Positions 1 to 8,079 of a stretch of 15,839 nt of DNA are shown piece by piece. Both the position numbers and the translations under genes were made by a program. The stretch's first letter is position 1; each line of letters opens with the position of its first letter. Under the pieces are notes generated by a model. The model was not told the DNA's origin, did no database searches, and worked only from the letters and a program-made list of their open reading frames with translations. Source of the DNA: Synechococcales cyanobacterium 340R_concoct_173_sub. GTDB lineage: Bacteria > Cyanobacteriota > Cyanobacteriia > Leptolyngbyales > Leptolyngbyaceae. The stretch is from assembly GCA_025354065.1 (NCBI GenBank), contig JANXNM010000300.1, positions 1 to 15,839 on the forward strand. The letters run 5' to 3'.

Positions 1-1
1 C

Positions 2-271
2 AAATGTGCGTTGAATGAAGGTTTGACGACGATCGCGATTGGCGGTGGTGTGGCGGCAAATAGTGGATTACGATCGCAATTGCAAGCGGCAGCGACTCCC
101 CACGGAATCCGGGTCATTTTTCCACCTTTGAAATATTGCACTGATAATGCAGCCATGATTGCTTGTGCAGCAGCCGAACATTTTGATTTAGGTCATCGAT
201 CAGATTTGGGCTTGGGAGCACGATCGAGAATGCCTGTTTCGCAAGTTATGGATTTGTATTTAGGCTCATAA
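2..271 (+). CDS. tsaD: TsaD, tRNA N6-adenosine threonylcarbamoyltransferase, C-terminal end (partial)
   Basis: The gene enters from the left edge in an open frame, and only its last 89 codons are present. TsaD transfers the threonylcarbamoyl group from threonylcarbamoyl-AMP to A37 of ANN-decoding tRNAs, working with TsaB and TsaE in the cytoplasm. Visible family hallmarks are the GGGVAANSGLR segment, the FPPLKYCTDNAAMIACAA segment (the Asp belongs to the metal/nucleotide site of the ASKHA fold) and the tail ending VMDLYLGS, which fits the normal C-terminus of cyanobacterial homologues. Nothing looks damaged. A TTG at 11-13 lies in frame but is an internal Leu codon, not a start. The next gene converges from the other strand after a 220-bp gap. 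Confidence 0.95.
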   Translation, partial: KCALNEGLTTIAIGGGVAANSGLRSQLQAAATPHGIRVIFPPLKYCTDNAAMIACAAAEHFDLGHRSDLGLGARSRMPVSQVMDLYLGS

Positions 272-491
272 TTAATGAATACAGTTAAGTTTCCCGCTAT
301 GGTGATCCAAAACTCTGATAGGTCAATGGAAGAAATTAAAGAGCTAAATTAAAGAGTGACGCGATCGGTGACAAATTGTTGAATTTTTGTTGTTTGGCTC
401 CATCTTGAGGAATGATTTCTAACCGACTAGTGACATTGGTGTTTTAAATTAGAAGATCTGTTGGGAAGGAGTGTCGATATTCTTGGCTTGC
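272..491. other. Intergenic gap between convergent tsaD and the fusion gene
   Basis: This AT-rich spacer separates two convergent genes. I see no convincing rho-independent terminator. On the minus strand, about 345-430, there is a short protein-like reading (about 35 codons between stops, including SRLEIIPQDGAKQQK) that I could not assign. It may be chance or the tail of a lost gene. The octamer TTAAAGAG occurs twice near 337-357. Confidence 0.5.
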
Positions 492-3017
492 TTACCAACC
501 CGTGATTATACTTCCCATTAAAAGTACGATCGCAACCCCTGCTAAATGCTGAGGTAACAACTTCCAAAATGATTGCCGAGCAATTTTTTGCGTCAATACA
601 ACCGTAGCTAAAATCGAAGCGATGAGTACGACGGATTGCAGAAAGGAAATTACTGCCGGATGGGCAACCCACACAAGGGGATTATTTATGGCCAAGCCAA
701 AGGTCGCAAAGGTTACTGGAATGATTCGACCGCCTTCGGAAAGCCCCAGGCGCACAAAATGGGCCAGTAGTCCCCCCATGGCTAAGGGCAAATAACCGTA
801 GGCTAGCTCAACGAACGGGCGAGACTTACGGTCTAGCAGGCGAATTAAACCGTGGGTCGGGAAAGCGATCGCCACTGGCACAAATAGCACTGCCACTGAA
901 ACCAAGGTATGAATGCCAAAGTTTTCTAATTGTAAATCCCAGCCCATTTCCTGTTCAATCTCAGGCAACCGATGGAGAAACGTTGCACCAAACAATAAAA
1001 ATAGCAGCGCCACCTCCGGGTAGTTAGCCTTATGGGTTGTCCATAGCTCAATGCCCGGTGGACGCAAATTCAATTCTACCGATCGGTGGGGACAAGCCTT
1101 CAGACAGGTCATGCACAGAACGCAGTCCTTATTATCTTGCAACTGTGCTGGGTGAGAATAGACGGGACAGCCCCCAGTTTCTTGACCTTCCCCCAGTTGA
1201 GGTCCACCTTTGTAGCATTGATAAGTCGTACAGGTCGCAGAGCAAATCCCCTGCTGTGCCCGTAGTTCAATCATCGAGAGTTTGGCAAACATGCCATTCA
1301 TACCGCCAATAGGGCAGAGATAGCGACACCAAAATCGTCGTTCAAATAGCAGCGAGAAGATCACAGCACCTGCCGTAATGAGCAGCAATAAACAACCCGA
1401 AAGATAGGCTGTATTTTCCAAATCCCACAGCTCTTCCCACAGCAGAATCAGGGCGAAAAATCCAAACAGGAACCAGCCACCAAATCGTTCGGCTTCTTGG
1501 CGCGGCCACGATCGCAGGGTTCTGGGAAACCATTTTAGAGACAGCTTCTGCACCAATTCACCATAAATCATGAACGGACAAAAGGCGCACCAAATCCGGC
1601 CTAAAAATGGAAAAATTACCAAACTCCCGAGCCACCACCAGTCCCAGAAAAGATTTAAGACAAAATTACGATCGCGGGTTTGCGGTCCCAGAAATAACAC
1701 GCCGACGATAAATGCAAACCCTACGATTGTGATGCCATAGTTGATGCGATCGGGATACCAATCACTGCGAAGAAATCGCCGTAGCCATGGATAAACATTC
1801 AGCAAATTGACCCGAAATCTGCGCTCTTGCTTGCCCTCTGCCCAGAAAACTTCTTCGGTCAAATCCTTAGCTCCGCCTGCCTGAACCAACGCTCTTGTGA
1901 GCAGATTCTCTAACTCAATTAAATTGTCAGGAAAATCATAGCTTTGTAGTCGGCGTAGAGCTTCAGGGGTGACGGTGGGTTTGGGGAGACCCCGCGATCG
2001 ACAGAGCAATCCCAAGTAATAGTCAATCTGAACTTTGATATCCGCTTTCCGAACGCGTAAGGGTGGCACTTTAATATTGTGCTTGATCAATTTACACTTG
2101 GCGAGTTTGGAAATAACCTTTTCAGCGATCATAATAATGCGTGCTTCGGTGCGTTTTGGCGATGGTGTCGCTTCGTCTTCTCGGGACTGCGAAGTATATT
2201 CGCCGCTGTTTAGCAAAAATTTCAGTCTTTCTAGGAGTTCTGGGGCTAAGTCTTCTAAGTTGTTGAGCATTAAGGTGCCGCGCCCGACCCATTCTAATAA
2301 ACCTGGTTTGTTGCCCCGTCCAAACAGTTCGGCTCCATTGGTCTGCAAGGTGCTGCAATTTACTTTGATTAACGGTTCTTTACGAGTTCCAGAGCCAAAA
2401 TGAATTAACGCAGCAACATTGTCCTTGTTGAGACCGGGTTCTCCTAAAATCAAAACCGCGCCAGTTTCCTGCATGGCTTTTTTGATGTCCTGTCGCAGAC
2501 GTAGAGCATAACGGCTAGAGCCAACGATGCCTCGACGGGCTTTGGGGACGACATAGGGGCGCAAGGCAGTGGCGCGATCGCGTTCATAAACCAGTTCTGC
2601 CTCCGCCCGTTGGAGATCGATCGCTAGTTGTTGGGAAAGAATTTGAGTGATTCCAGGATGCTGCTGGGTGATGGTTAAGAACTCGGCGCGGGGAATTTGC
2701 CACAGGACGCAATCATCTAAGGTGATGCTGGTTTCGTAGGCGGCTTGATCCAGCAGTAGTTCCTTTAAATACAGTACCGAACCGGGGAGGATACTGACGG
2801 CTCGCGCGATGCTGTTGGGGCTGGTGCGATAGCTTTCGAGATGGCCGCTGTGGAGAATCAGTAGCGCCTCAGGAATAGTGTCTTCTAGGACCAGGCGACG
2901 GTTGGCGAGGATGGAGGTCTCTTGGATCTGGATGGCGATCGCCTTTAAGGCCGCCTCGGGAATCTGGTTAAATACGGTGTGGTTTTGTAACCAGATTATT
3001 CTCTCTGAGATATCCAT
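492..3017 (-). CDS. Fusion protein: cyclic-nucleotide-binding domain + degenerate sigma-54-activator AAA+ domain + membrane polyferredoxin (NapH/NosR-like)
   Basis: Residues here are counted from an upstream in-frame TTG at 3050; I prefer the ATG at 3017 (residue 12 in that count) because AGGA lies 5 nt upstream of it, giving 841 aa. Residues 17-145 read as a CRP/cNMP-binding beta-roll. Residues 173-405 align with the sigma-54-interaction AAA+ fold (GIVGSS start, NCSTLQ, ELFGR, GRGTLMLNNLEDL, VPPLRVRKADI), but the Walker A is GEPGLNKD, the Walker B ends LNN rather than LDE, and no GAFTGA loop is present. Residues 435-850 hold roughly nine membrane segments and Cys clusters: C488/C491, C575/C579, C603/C607/C612/C628, and a classic CxxCxxCxxxCP 4Fe-4S motif at C643-C653. 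This resembles NapH/NosR/RdxA-type electron-transfer proteins. There is no DNA-binding HTH. The inferred role is a membrane redox or electron-transfer protein gated by a small ligand or by the AAA+ module; substrate and partner are unknown. Confidence 0.85.
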   Translation of the reverse strand: MDISERIIWLQNHTVFNQIPEAALKAIAIQIQETSILANRRLVLEDTIPEALLILHSGHLESYRTSPNSIARAVSILPGSVLYLKELLLDQAAYETSITLDDCVLWQIPRAEFLTITQQHPGITQILSQQLAIDLQRAEAELVYERDRATALRPYVVPKARRGIVGSSRYALRLRQDIKKAMQETGAVLILGEPGLNKDNVAALIHFGSGTRKEPLIKVNCSTLQTNGAELFGRGNKPGLLEWVGRGTLMLNNLEDLAPELLERLKFLLNSGEYTSQSREDEATPSPKRTEARIIMIAEKVISKLAKCKLIKHNIKVPPLRVRKADIKVQIDYYLGLLCRSRGLPKPTVTPEALRRLQSYDFPDNLIELENLLTRALVQAGGAKDLTEEVFWAEGKQERRFRVNLLNVYPWLRRFLRSDWYPDRINYGITIVGFAFIVGVLFLGPQTRDRNFVLNLFWDWWWLGSLVIFPFLGRIWCAFCPFMIYGELVQKLSLKWFPRTLRSWPRQEAERFGGWFLFGFFALILLWEELWDLENTAYLSGCLLLLITAGAVIFSLLFERRFWCRYLCPIGGMNGMFAKLSMIELRAQQGICSATCTTYQCYKGGPQLGEGQETGGCPVYSHPAQLQDNKDCVLCMTCLKACPHRSVELNLRPPGIELWTTHKANYPEVALLFLLFGATFLHRLPEIEQEMGWDLQLENFGIHTLVSVAVLFVPVAIAFPTHGLIRLLDRKSRPFVELAYGYLPLAMGGLLAHFVRLGLSEGGRIIPVTFATFGLAINNPLVWVAHPAVISFLQSVVLIASILATVVLTQKIARQSFWKLLPQHLAGVAIVLLMGSIITGW

Positions 3018-3022
3018 ATTCG

Positions 3023-3026
3023 TCCT
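3023..3026 (-). promoter_or_regulatory. Shine-Dalgarno deciding the start of the fusion gene
   Basis: On the minus strand AGGA is followed by CGAAT and then the ATG at 3017-3015. The in-frame TTG at 3050 has no comparable purine box in front of it, so the ATG is the better start. Confidence 0.6.
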
Positions 3027-3134
3027 GGGGTAATCAGGGGCGCAACTCAAACCGGCCTTAATACTTTACTATGATCTGATCTTTTCAGTCTTATTCATTA
3101 GACCTCCTACATGAATCCTGATGGGGTGCTCACA

Positions 3135-3172
3135 GAGTCAGAATAAAGGAGCAGAAGCGTTTCTGTGAGAGA
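3135..3172. other. Short inverted repeat in front of the transposase remnant
   Basis: TCACAGA and TCTGTGA form a 7-bp inverted pair around a loop of about 25 nt, just before the ATG of the transposase fragment. It could be part of an old IS end or leader, but no matching terminal repeat was found downstream, so this is weak. Confidence 0.25.
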
Positions 3173-3360
3173 TGCTGTTAATGTACGAACGCCTAGATAA
3201 ACTACTGCCCAGATTGTTCAAACGCAAATGTGGGATTCGTCGGGAAACATTTGAAGCAATGGTCGCAGAACTACGTCCAGACCTAGAGCGTAAAGGCAAG
3301 CGATGCGGACTATGTAAGTTTGGTGCTGAAGACCAATTGTTGATTGCTTTGAAGCTATAG
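3172..3360 (+). pseudogene. IS5-type transposase, N-terminal fragment
   Basis: The 62-codon reading begins MLLMYERLDKLLPRLFKRK and contains RRETFEAMVAEL and EDQLLIAL. This is the helix-turn-helix N-terminal region typical of IS5-superfamily DDE transposases (in the family: FKRxTGVxRETFExMV...LSxEDQLLxxLxYWREYRTY). The next expected block (YWREYRTY and the DDE domain) is absent: the frame stops right after LLIALKL, where a potassium-channel reading begins in another frame. It is therefore a remnant of about a quarter or less of a transposase, without catalytic residues. A second ATG at 3181 is an equally plausible start. No terminal inverted repeats were identified. Confidence 0.75.
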
Positions 3361-3584
3361 CTAGTCTATTTGCGATCGCCTTAGTAACGGGACTTAGCTT
3401 TACCCGCTTTTCTCGTCCTACCACCAAGGTGATGTTCAGCAAGTTTGCGGTAATTATGCCCCAGAATAATCTGCCTACCTTGATGTTCCGTACTGTCAAT
3501 CAACGACGGAACCAGATTCTAGAAGCACAGGTAACACTCTCCCTCAGCCGGGATGAATACAAACGAACCAAACAAGGGCAATAA
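3348..3584 (+). pseudogene. Kir-type (KirBac-like) inward-rectifier K+ channel fragment
   Basis: Read in the frame of codon 3363-3365, this encodes FEAIASLFAIALVTGLSF followed by TRFSRPTTKVMFSKFAVIMP, NNLPTLMFRTVNQRRNQI and LEAQVTLSLSRDE. This corresponds to the end of the inner (TM2) helix and the first strands of the cytoplasmic domain of bacterial Kir channels. The family is roughly 300 aa or longer; only about 78 codons remain. There is no start, no selectivity filter (TxGYG) and no rest of the cytoplasmic domain. The 5' side stops abruptly at the transposase fragment and the 3' side ends in an unrelated short tail (YKRTKQGQ) and a stop. It cannot form a channel. Confidence 0.8.
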
Positions 3585-3598
3585 AGCAATTATAGAAA

Positions 3599-4039
3599 TT
3601 AGAGATCATTGCCCTGATTTTGTTGCCACTTCTCATAGGAAATACGAGGAACCTCGAAGCGATCGCGAGTTCGGCAATAGTAAGCTGGCGAACCCATGCG
3701 ACCAATGGGCATAAATCCATTAATGTGCAAGCGATCGCCAATCAGTTCATCATCCACATGCAACATCACTACTTGTCCACAAATTCTCCATTAGTGATGA
3801 TATTTGCGGCAGTATCTTCTGGACTGCCATCATCTTTATTGCCGATGCTCTTTATTGCCGATGCTAATGATGAGATAGAGAGGGTCACTCCCGATCGCAT
3901 TAAAGAAACTAAAGGGCGCAAGATTAATAACGCCTTCAGCATTCTGTGACGTTACCCCAGCGATCGGGCGAAGGACAACGAGATTGGTTAATAATTTGTA
4001 GTTGTCCTGTGATGATGTGAAATTGGGATCGATACGCAT
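3599..4039 (-). pseudogene. Flavin reductase (FMN-binding, DIM6/NTAB-like) family protein, frameshifted and internally deleted
   Basis: From ATG 4039 the frame reads MRIDPNFTSSQDNYKLLTNL, VTSQNAEGVINLAPFSFFNA and IGSDPLYLIISIGNK, the N-terminus of a flavin-reductase-like FMN-binding protein of usually about 200 aa. It then shifts at a perfect 16-bp tandem duplication (3834-3849 and 3850-3865). Removing one copy restores DDGSPEDTAANIITNGEFV. A second break near 3780 joins this directly to VVMLHVDDELIGDRLHINGF and MPIGRMGSPAYYCRTRDRF, then the normal-looking C-terminus ending WQQNQGNDL at the stop 3601-3599. About 60-80 codons between the two blocks are missing. Intact homologues reduce flavins or bind FMN in the cytosol; this copy is dead. 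Confidence 0.85.
3834..3865. repeat. 16-bp perfect tandem duplication
   Basis: CTTTATTGCCGATGCT occurs twice back to back. Its length is not a multiple of three, and it sits exactly where the flavin-reductase reading frame breaks; deleting one copy rejoins the conserved family sequence. Confidence 0.95.
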
Positions 4040-4082
4040 AGGGCATATTCAACCTCTTGACGCTCTGGGTATAGCAAATGGG

Positions 4083-4106
4083 AAATTCTATTTTAAATTC
4101 TATTTT
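4083..4106. repeat. 12-bp tandem repeat, two copies
   Basis: AAATTCTATTTT is repeated twice without spacer (4083-4094, 4095-4106), between the flavin-reductase pseudogene and the aldo/keto-reductase fragment. It is a simple duplication with no assigned role. Confidence 0.85.
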
Positions 4107-4121
4107 AACGATTCAGCGCAC

Positions 4122-4576
<455 letters not shown>

Positions 4577-4593
4577 AGAACCTATTTGACATT
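4577..4593 (+). repeat. Terminal inverted repeat, transposase-distal end
   Basis: 17-bp arm AGAACCTATTTGACATT, starting one base after TACATAC. The transposase stop codon lies immediately inside it (4594-4596). Confidence 0.9.
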
Positions 4594-5445
4594 CTAATCA
4601 GAGGCTGCAAGCCGTTTTATCATTAGCCTGACAAAACAGAGGTTCATTTTTGTCATCGCATTTCCTAATGTTCTTTCATAGTTCTTTACCAATATCTTGC
4701 AGCGTTCCACCCAGGCATTCGACCGTTCCACTATCCAACGGGCAATAGCTGGGATAAATCCTGACTTTCCTTGTTCTTTTTTCTCCTGTTTTGAATGCTT
4801 CTTTGAACGCTCAAATCTGATTTTCGTCATAATTTGAGAATAGACTTTTTGGAGTTCTTGAACCAAATGATCAATATGGTATCCATGGTCCAACAAAATA
4901 GTGATTTTTTTAATGTTGACAGGCTTTGATTTGAAGTATTCAATATTAGTCGTGAACATTTCTATCAGGCCAACATCATCCGATAGATTCGCTGGAGTGC
5001 AATGAGTAAAAAAGGGAAATCCAAGCGTATCAACGGCTAGATGTCTTTTAATTCCATTGGTTGCCTTATAGTGGCAAAAGCCTTTTGATTTAACACTCGC
5101 ACTACAGGTATTTTTGACTGCTTGGGAGTCAACGATGATTAAGGTGGCCCATTTAGCTTTTTTTTAACTCTGTACGTGTTGCCTGATGAAGCAGGGTCAT
5201 TAGTTTCTCAATAGCACCCGCCGCGCGCCATTGTTTGTAGTGCCAATAGACGATTGAATAGGGAGGAAGATCTTTCGGTAAGTCTCCCCAACTACAGCCA
5301 TTTTTGAGTTGATAGAGAATGCCATCTAGAAGTTCTCGTTTGGTCCAATAGAAGGTCTGGTCTGTTTTTTGGGAGGTAGCACTTCTAGCAGAAGCGGTTC
5401 AAGGACTTCCCATTCTTTATCTGTTATACTGCTGGAATAGGCCAT
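4594..5445 (-). pseudogene. IS5-family transposase with two frameshifts
   Basis: The gene starts at ATG 5445 (MAYSSSITDKEWEVLEPLLL). A one-base loss near 5348 in CCTTCTATTGGACC shifts the frame; the next frame reads TKRELLDGILYQLKNGCSWG and DLPKDLPPYSIVYWHYKQWR. At the run of eight T (A on the coding strand, 5158-5165) it shifts again into KWATLIIVDSQAVKNT, KGFCHYKATNGIKRHLAVDT, ILLDHGYHIDHL and RWIVERSNAWVERCKILVKN, ending at 4594. The DDE residues (Asp in IVDSQ, Asp in LLDHG, Glu in VERSN) are all present, so decay is recent. The poly-A site could be a programmed slip, as in some IS5 relatives, but the first break cannot be explained that way. Intact length would be about 283 aa. Confidence 0.88.
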
Positions 5446-5492
5446 AGGACTGGTGAATATGAGTTTTTTACGATGCTTTTAGAATACATCAT

Positions 5493-5509
5493 AATGTCAA
5501 ATAGGTTCT
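5493..5509 (-). repeat. Terminal inverted repeat, transposase-proximal end
   Basis: The reverse complement of 4577-4593 without mismatch. Its outer base is 64 nt from the transposase ATG at 5445. Confidence 0.9.
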
Positions 5510-5567
5510 ATAGCTAGGAAATTTATCCATCCCTCACATAAAGGCATTACCAATCCTGCAAGTCACG

Positions 5568-5602
5568 GGGTCTTGAATATTCATAAATTGTATTCAAGAC
5601 CC
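5568..5602 (-). terminator. Strong 12-bp hairpin downstream of the Omp85 gene
   Basis: GGGTCTTGAATA (5568-5579) pairs perfectly with TATTCAAGACCC (5591-5602) around an 11-nt loop. It starts 22 bp beyond the stop codon of the Omp85 gene and is the obvious candidate for its transcript end. There is no T-tract after it on either strand, so it is not a textbook intrinsic terminator. It could instead protect the mRNA 3' end. Confidence 0.6.
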
Positions 5603-5624
5603 AATCGGCAATTAAAACTTTTGG

Positions 5625-7868
5625 CTAGAACTTCTGACCCACACCGAATTGAATACGGTTTTCGCCCCGATCGTTAAAGCCTAAGTCCGCCCGCAGCAAG
5701 CCCAAAGGTGAATTAACCCGCAGACCTGCACCATATCCGAAACCACTGCCCGATCGGTTGCGTTGCAGTCCAGGATTCCCAATCACCCCGCCACTAGATC
5801 CCAGATCTGTGCCATAGTCGGCGAATAGAGTTCCCCCGATCGTTTCATTTAGAATTGGGAATCGATATTCGGCAGAAGCCAGCGCGTAGCTTTTACCAAT
5901 ACCAACTTTACCTTGTTCAAATCCACGTACCGAATTCACACCGCCCAATAGATAGGCTTGACTAGGGGGCAAGTCTCCGATCGTTGTTCCACCTTGAACA
6001 TTGAATGCCAGAATATCTTTGGTTTTTGGATTGTTACTACCAAATAAATTCACTGGGACATATTGGCTATAGTTTGCACTGACCCGATTAGCCAAAACAT
6101 TGCCCACTCCGATCGGGACATATTGTTCAGAATTTAGACTTAATAGAGAACCGGATTTGGGATCTAGAATATTATCCCGTTTGTCTCGGCTGATTCCTGC
6201 GCTAACGGTGTAGAGATCGTCGAGTCCCGTGCCGCTTAAGGATAACGGGTTGCCACCGGAATCGAGTTGCACCAAGTCACCATTGGTATCACGGGCGCTG
6301 ACTCGGGTATAGCCCAAGCCAATAGTTGCATTAAGGTTTGGGGCAATAGGTTTGCTAAGATTAACACCGCCGCCAAACCGACCTTCCCGGACTTCGTTGC
6401 CAGAGTTCAATTTCACATCACCATCAAACACGCGAGACAATCCACGATTGCGCAAAGCTTGAACGCTGTAACCCCAAGTGTCCGGCTGAGTTTCACGGTA
6501 AGGATTGGCAAATCGTCCATCAAACTGGAAATCCTTCGAGCCAAGAATGACGCTGCCGCCAAGCTGTTGCCCCAATCCGCCAAAGTTAAAGTCACGGTAA
6601 GATACACTCGCATTAAGCCCCACATCACTGCTGTAGCCCCCGCCAATATCTGTGCGGCGTAGGGGAAGCTCAGCTAAGTTGTAGACTACGGTGGCATTGC
6701 GAACATCCCCTTCTAAGGTGACGCGCCCGCCTTGGAAAAGGCCCGTTTTAAATAAACGATTGAGGTCGTCTTGAGCATCGGATTCTTTGAAGACAGCGGC
6801 TTTTTTGAGTTGGATGGATTGGCGAATCAGGCTTTCTTGGGTACGGCCTTTGATGGCGTTGCCGTTGTCGTCCTGCGATCGGCCCGTTTCGTCAATAAAC
6901 CGAATTTTAATGTCGCTCACCTCGCCTTCCACAACCGTGACCGTTAAGAGTCCATCTTGTTTAGAATTTACGCCCACGACTCGCGCTAGGTTGTAGCCCC
7001 GATCGGTATACCACTGTTGCAGATCTCGCACGCCTTGATTGAGCAGAGACGGTTGGACGGGTTTGCCCAGTTGAGGTTTGAGAATGGTGGTGGCAGTGTC
7101 TTGGGTGAGGGCTTTTGCGTTGATGAGTTGAATCGATTTTGTAATGACGGGCGCGAGGTTGAAGGTGACATCTACGCCTTTAGCGTTAAGTTGAGTGGTG
7201 GCGCTGGCGTTGGTGAAGAGTCCCGTTTCGAGAAGTGCATCACGATCTTCACGGACAAGTGCTGCGGTTGTTGGTTTGCCGGGTTGGGTCAGCAAAACTT
7301 GACGCGCAACGCCTTGGAGTTCGGATTCTATTCCCAGGATCTTTACATCAGTGGTGAGGGTTGGGACAGTCTCGGATAACGTTGTTGCGGGTTTTGCTGT
7401 TAAATTTACGTCAGGTTTTTTGGTGGATTTTACCGCAGGTTTTGGAATGGATTTTGGGGCGGGTTTTGTGGTGATAGCGATCGGTGCGGCGGCAATCGGT
7501 GCGACTTCCGTGACTAATGGATGGACTGCACGGTAACGATCGATTGGGCTGATTTTTTCCGGCAGCACAGATAATTCGACAGGCGCGGGATCGGACTGAC
7601 GGGCGGCGACCGTAACAGGCTTTGACACTTCAATCTTTAACACTTCAGGCTTTGAAAACTCAGGTTGTGCGGCGATCGTTTCGGGTTGGGCTATGGCCGC
7701 TTGAGCGGGGAGTTCTGTCAGGGCATCGGTGGCAACGACAACATCTATTGGAGCAGTAGGCGATTGGACTACTCCCGTAAACTGCTGCTGTGCGGCTTGG
7801 GCGGGGAGTGTAAGGGCTGAAACGGAGATGGCAGACAGTGAGTAGGCGGCTACTTTAGAGAAATGCAT
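5625..7868 (-). CDS. Omp85/BamA-family outer-membrane protein
   Basis: 747 aa. Residues 1-26 form a signal peptide ending PAQAA. Residues 27-170 are low-complexity and rich in Ala, Pro and Lys, a periplasmic linker of the kind seen in cyanobacterial Omp85 proteins. Three POTRA-like modules follow (about 172-240, 242-316, 318-398; the second has the RDLQQWYTDRGYNLARV pattern). From about 405 there is a 16-strand-type barrel with YRDFNFGGLGQQLG, DKRDNILDPKSGS, the L6-loop VRGF motif (647-650) and a C-terminal Phe (GVGQKF), the outer-membrane insertion signal. By family it inserts beta-barrel proteins into the outer membrane. The start is ATG 7868 with an AGG a short way upstream. It is transcribed away from the Anbu gene; a hairpin follows the stop. 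Confidence 0.93.
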   Translation of the reverse strand: MHFSKVAAYSLSAISVSALTLPAQAAQQQFTGVVQSPTAPIDVVVATDALTELPAQAAIAQPETIAAQPEFSKPEVLKIEVSKPVTVAARQSDPAPVELSVLPEKISPIDRYRAVHPLVTEVAPIAAAPIAITTKPAPKSIPKPAVKSTKKPDVNLTAKPATTLSETVPTLTTDVKILGIESELQGVARQVLLTQPGKPTTAALVREDRDALLETGLFTNASATTQLNAKGVDVTFNLAPVITKSIQLINAKALTQDTATTILKPQLGKPVQPSLLNQGVRDLQQWYTDRGYNLARVVGVNSKQDGLLTVTVVEGEVSDIKIRFIDETGRSQDDNGNAIKGRTQESLIRQSIQLKKAAVFKESDAQDDLNRLFKTGLFQGGRVTLEGDVRNATVVYNLAELPLRRTDIGGGYSSDVGLNASVSYRDFNFGGLGQQLGGSVILGSKDFQFDGRFANPYRETQPDTWGYSVQALRNRGLSRVFDGDVKLNSGNEVREGRFGGGVNLSKPIAPNLNATIGLGYTRVSARDTNGDLVQLDSGGNPLSLSGTGLDDLYTVSAGISRDKRDNILDPKSGSLLSLNSEQYVPIGVGNVLANRVSANYSQYVPVNLFGSNNPKTKDILAFNVQGGTTIGDLPPSQAYLLGGVNSVRGFEQGKVGIGKSYALASAEYRFPILNETIGGTLFADYGTDLGSSGGVIGNPGLQRNRSGSGFGYGAGLRVNSPLGLLRADLGFNDRGENRIQFGVGQKF

Positions 7869-8079
7869 AAGGACAACCTAAGTTGAATTAGAAAGAGTGA
7901 GTTGATGGTTTATGACTTCAGGAAACTAATGGGAGTTCCGGGAAATTACTGGGGCCAATCGACAAACTGGATATCAAACCTTAGGAACTCACAATAATTC
8001 AGACAAGGAAATAGTGCGCTGTGGTCCATTGTTTGATAAGTTAGAGCGTGTTGTTCACAATATGGCGATCGCACTCTGC
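7869..8079. other. Divergent promoter region, Omp85 gene / Anbu gene
   Basis: About 210 bp separate the two start codons and must hold promoters for both. GAGTTCC (7933-7939) and GGAACTC (7984-7990) form a spaced 7-bp inverted pair that may be chance. AAGGAA at 8006-8010 sits just before a GTG at 8014, which is an alternative start for the Anbu gene. I could not pick -10/-35 boxes with confidence. Confidence 0.4.

Larger units (their letters stand above)
4577..5509 (-). mobile_element. IS5-family insertion sequence, 933 bp, with 17-bp perfect terminal inverted repeats
   Basis: AGAACCTATTTGACATT at 4577-4593 is matched by its exact reverse complement at 5493-5509, and the transposase fills the interval. 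Size and gene content fit a single-ORF IS5-superfamily element common in cyanobacteria. No convincing target-site duplication is visible next to the ends (ACATAC on the left, ATAGCT on the right), so the copy may be old or one flank may be rearranged. A related relic with the same leader length lies at 11643-11796. Confidence 0.88.

Noticed and set aside
492..3017. Sigma-54-dependent transcription activator
   Set aside because: There is no GAFTGA loop, no HTH and no intact Walker motifs, and two thirds of the conserved remainder is a membrane Fe-S protein.
3620..3949. Plus-strand ORF of 109 codons
   Set aside because: It is the antisense of the flavin-reductase pseudogene and shows no family motifs.
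4577..5509. Target-site duplication of the IS
   Set aside because: Flanks share at most a TA-type dinucleotide, which is not convincing.
6267..6662. ORFs opposite the Omp85 gene (also 7017-7379 and 7351-7536)
   Set aside because: They are shadows of a well-supported coding region; composition follows the antisense of Ala/Pro/Lys and Gly-rich codons.
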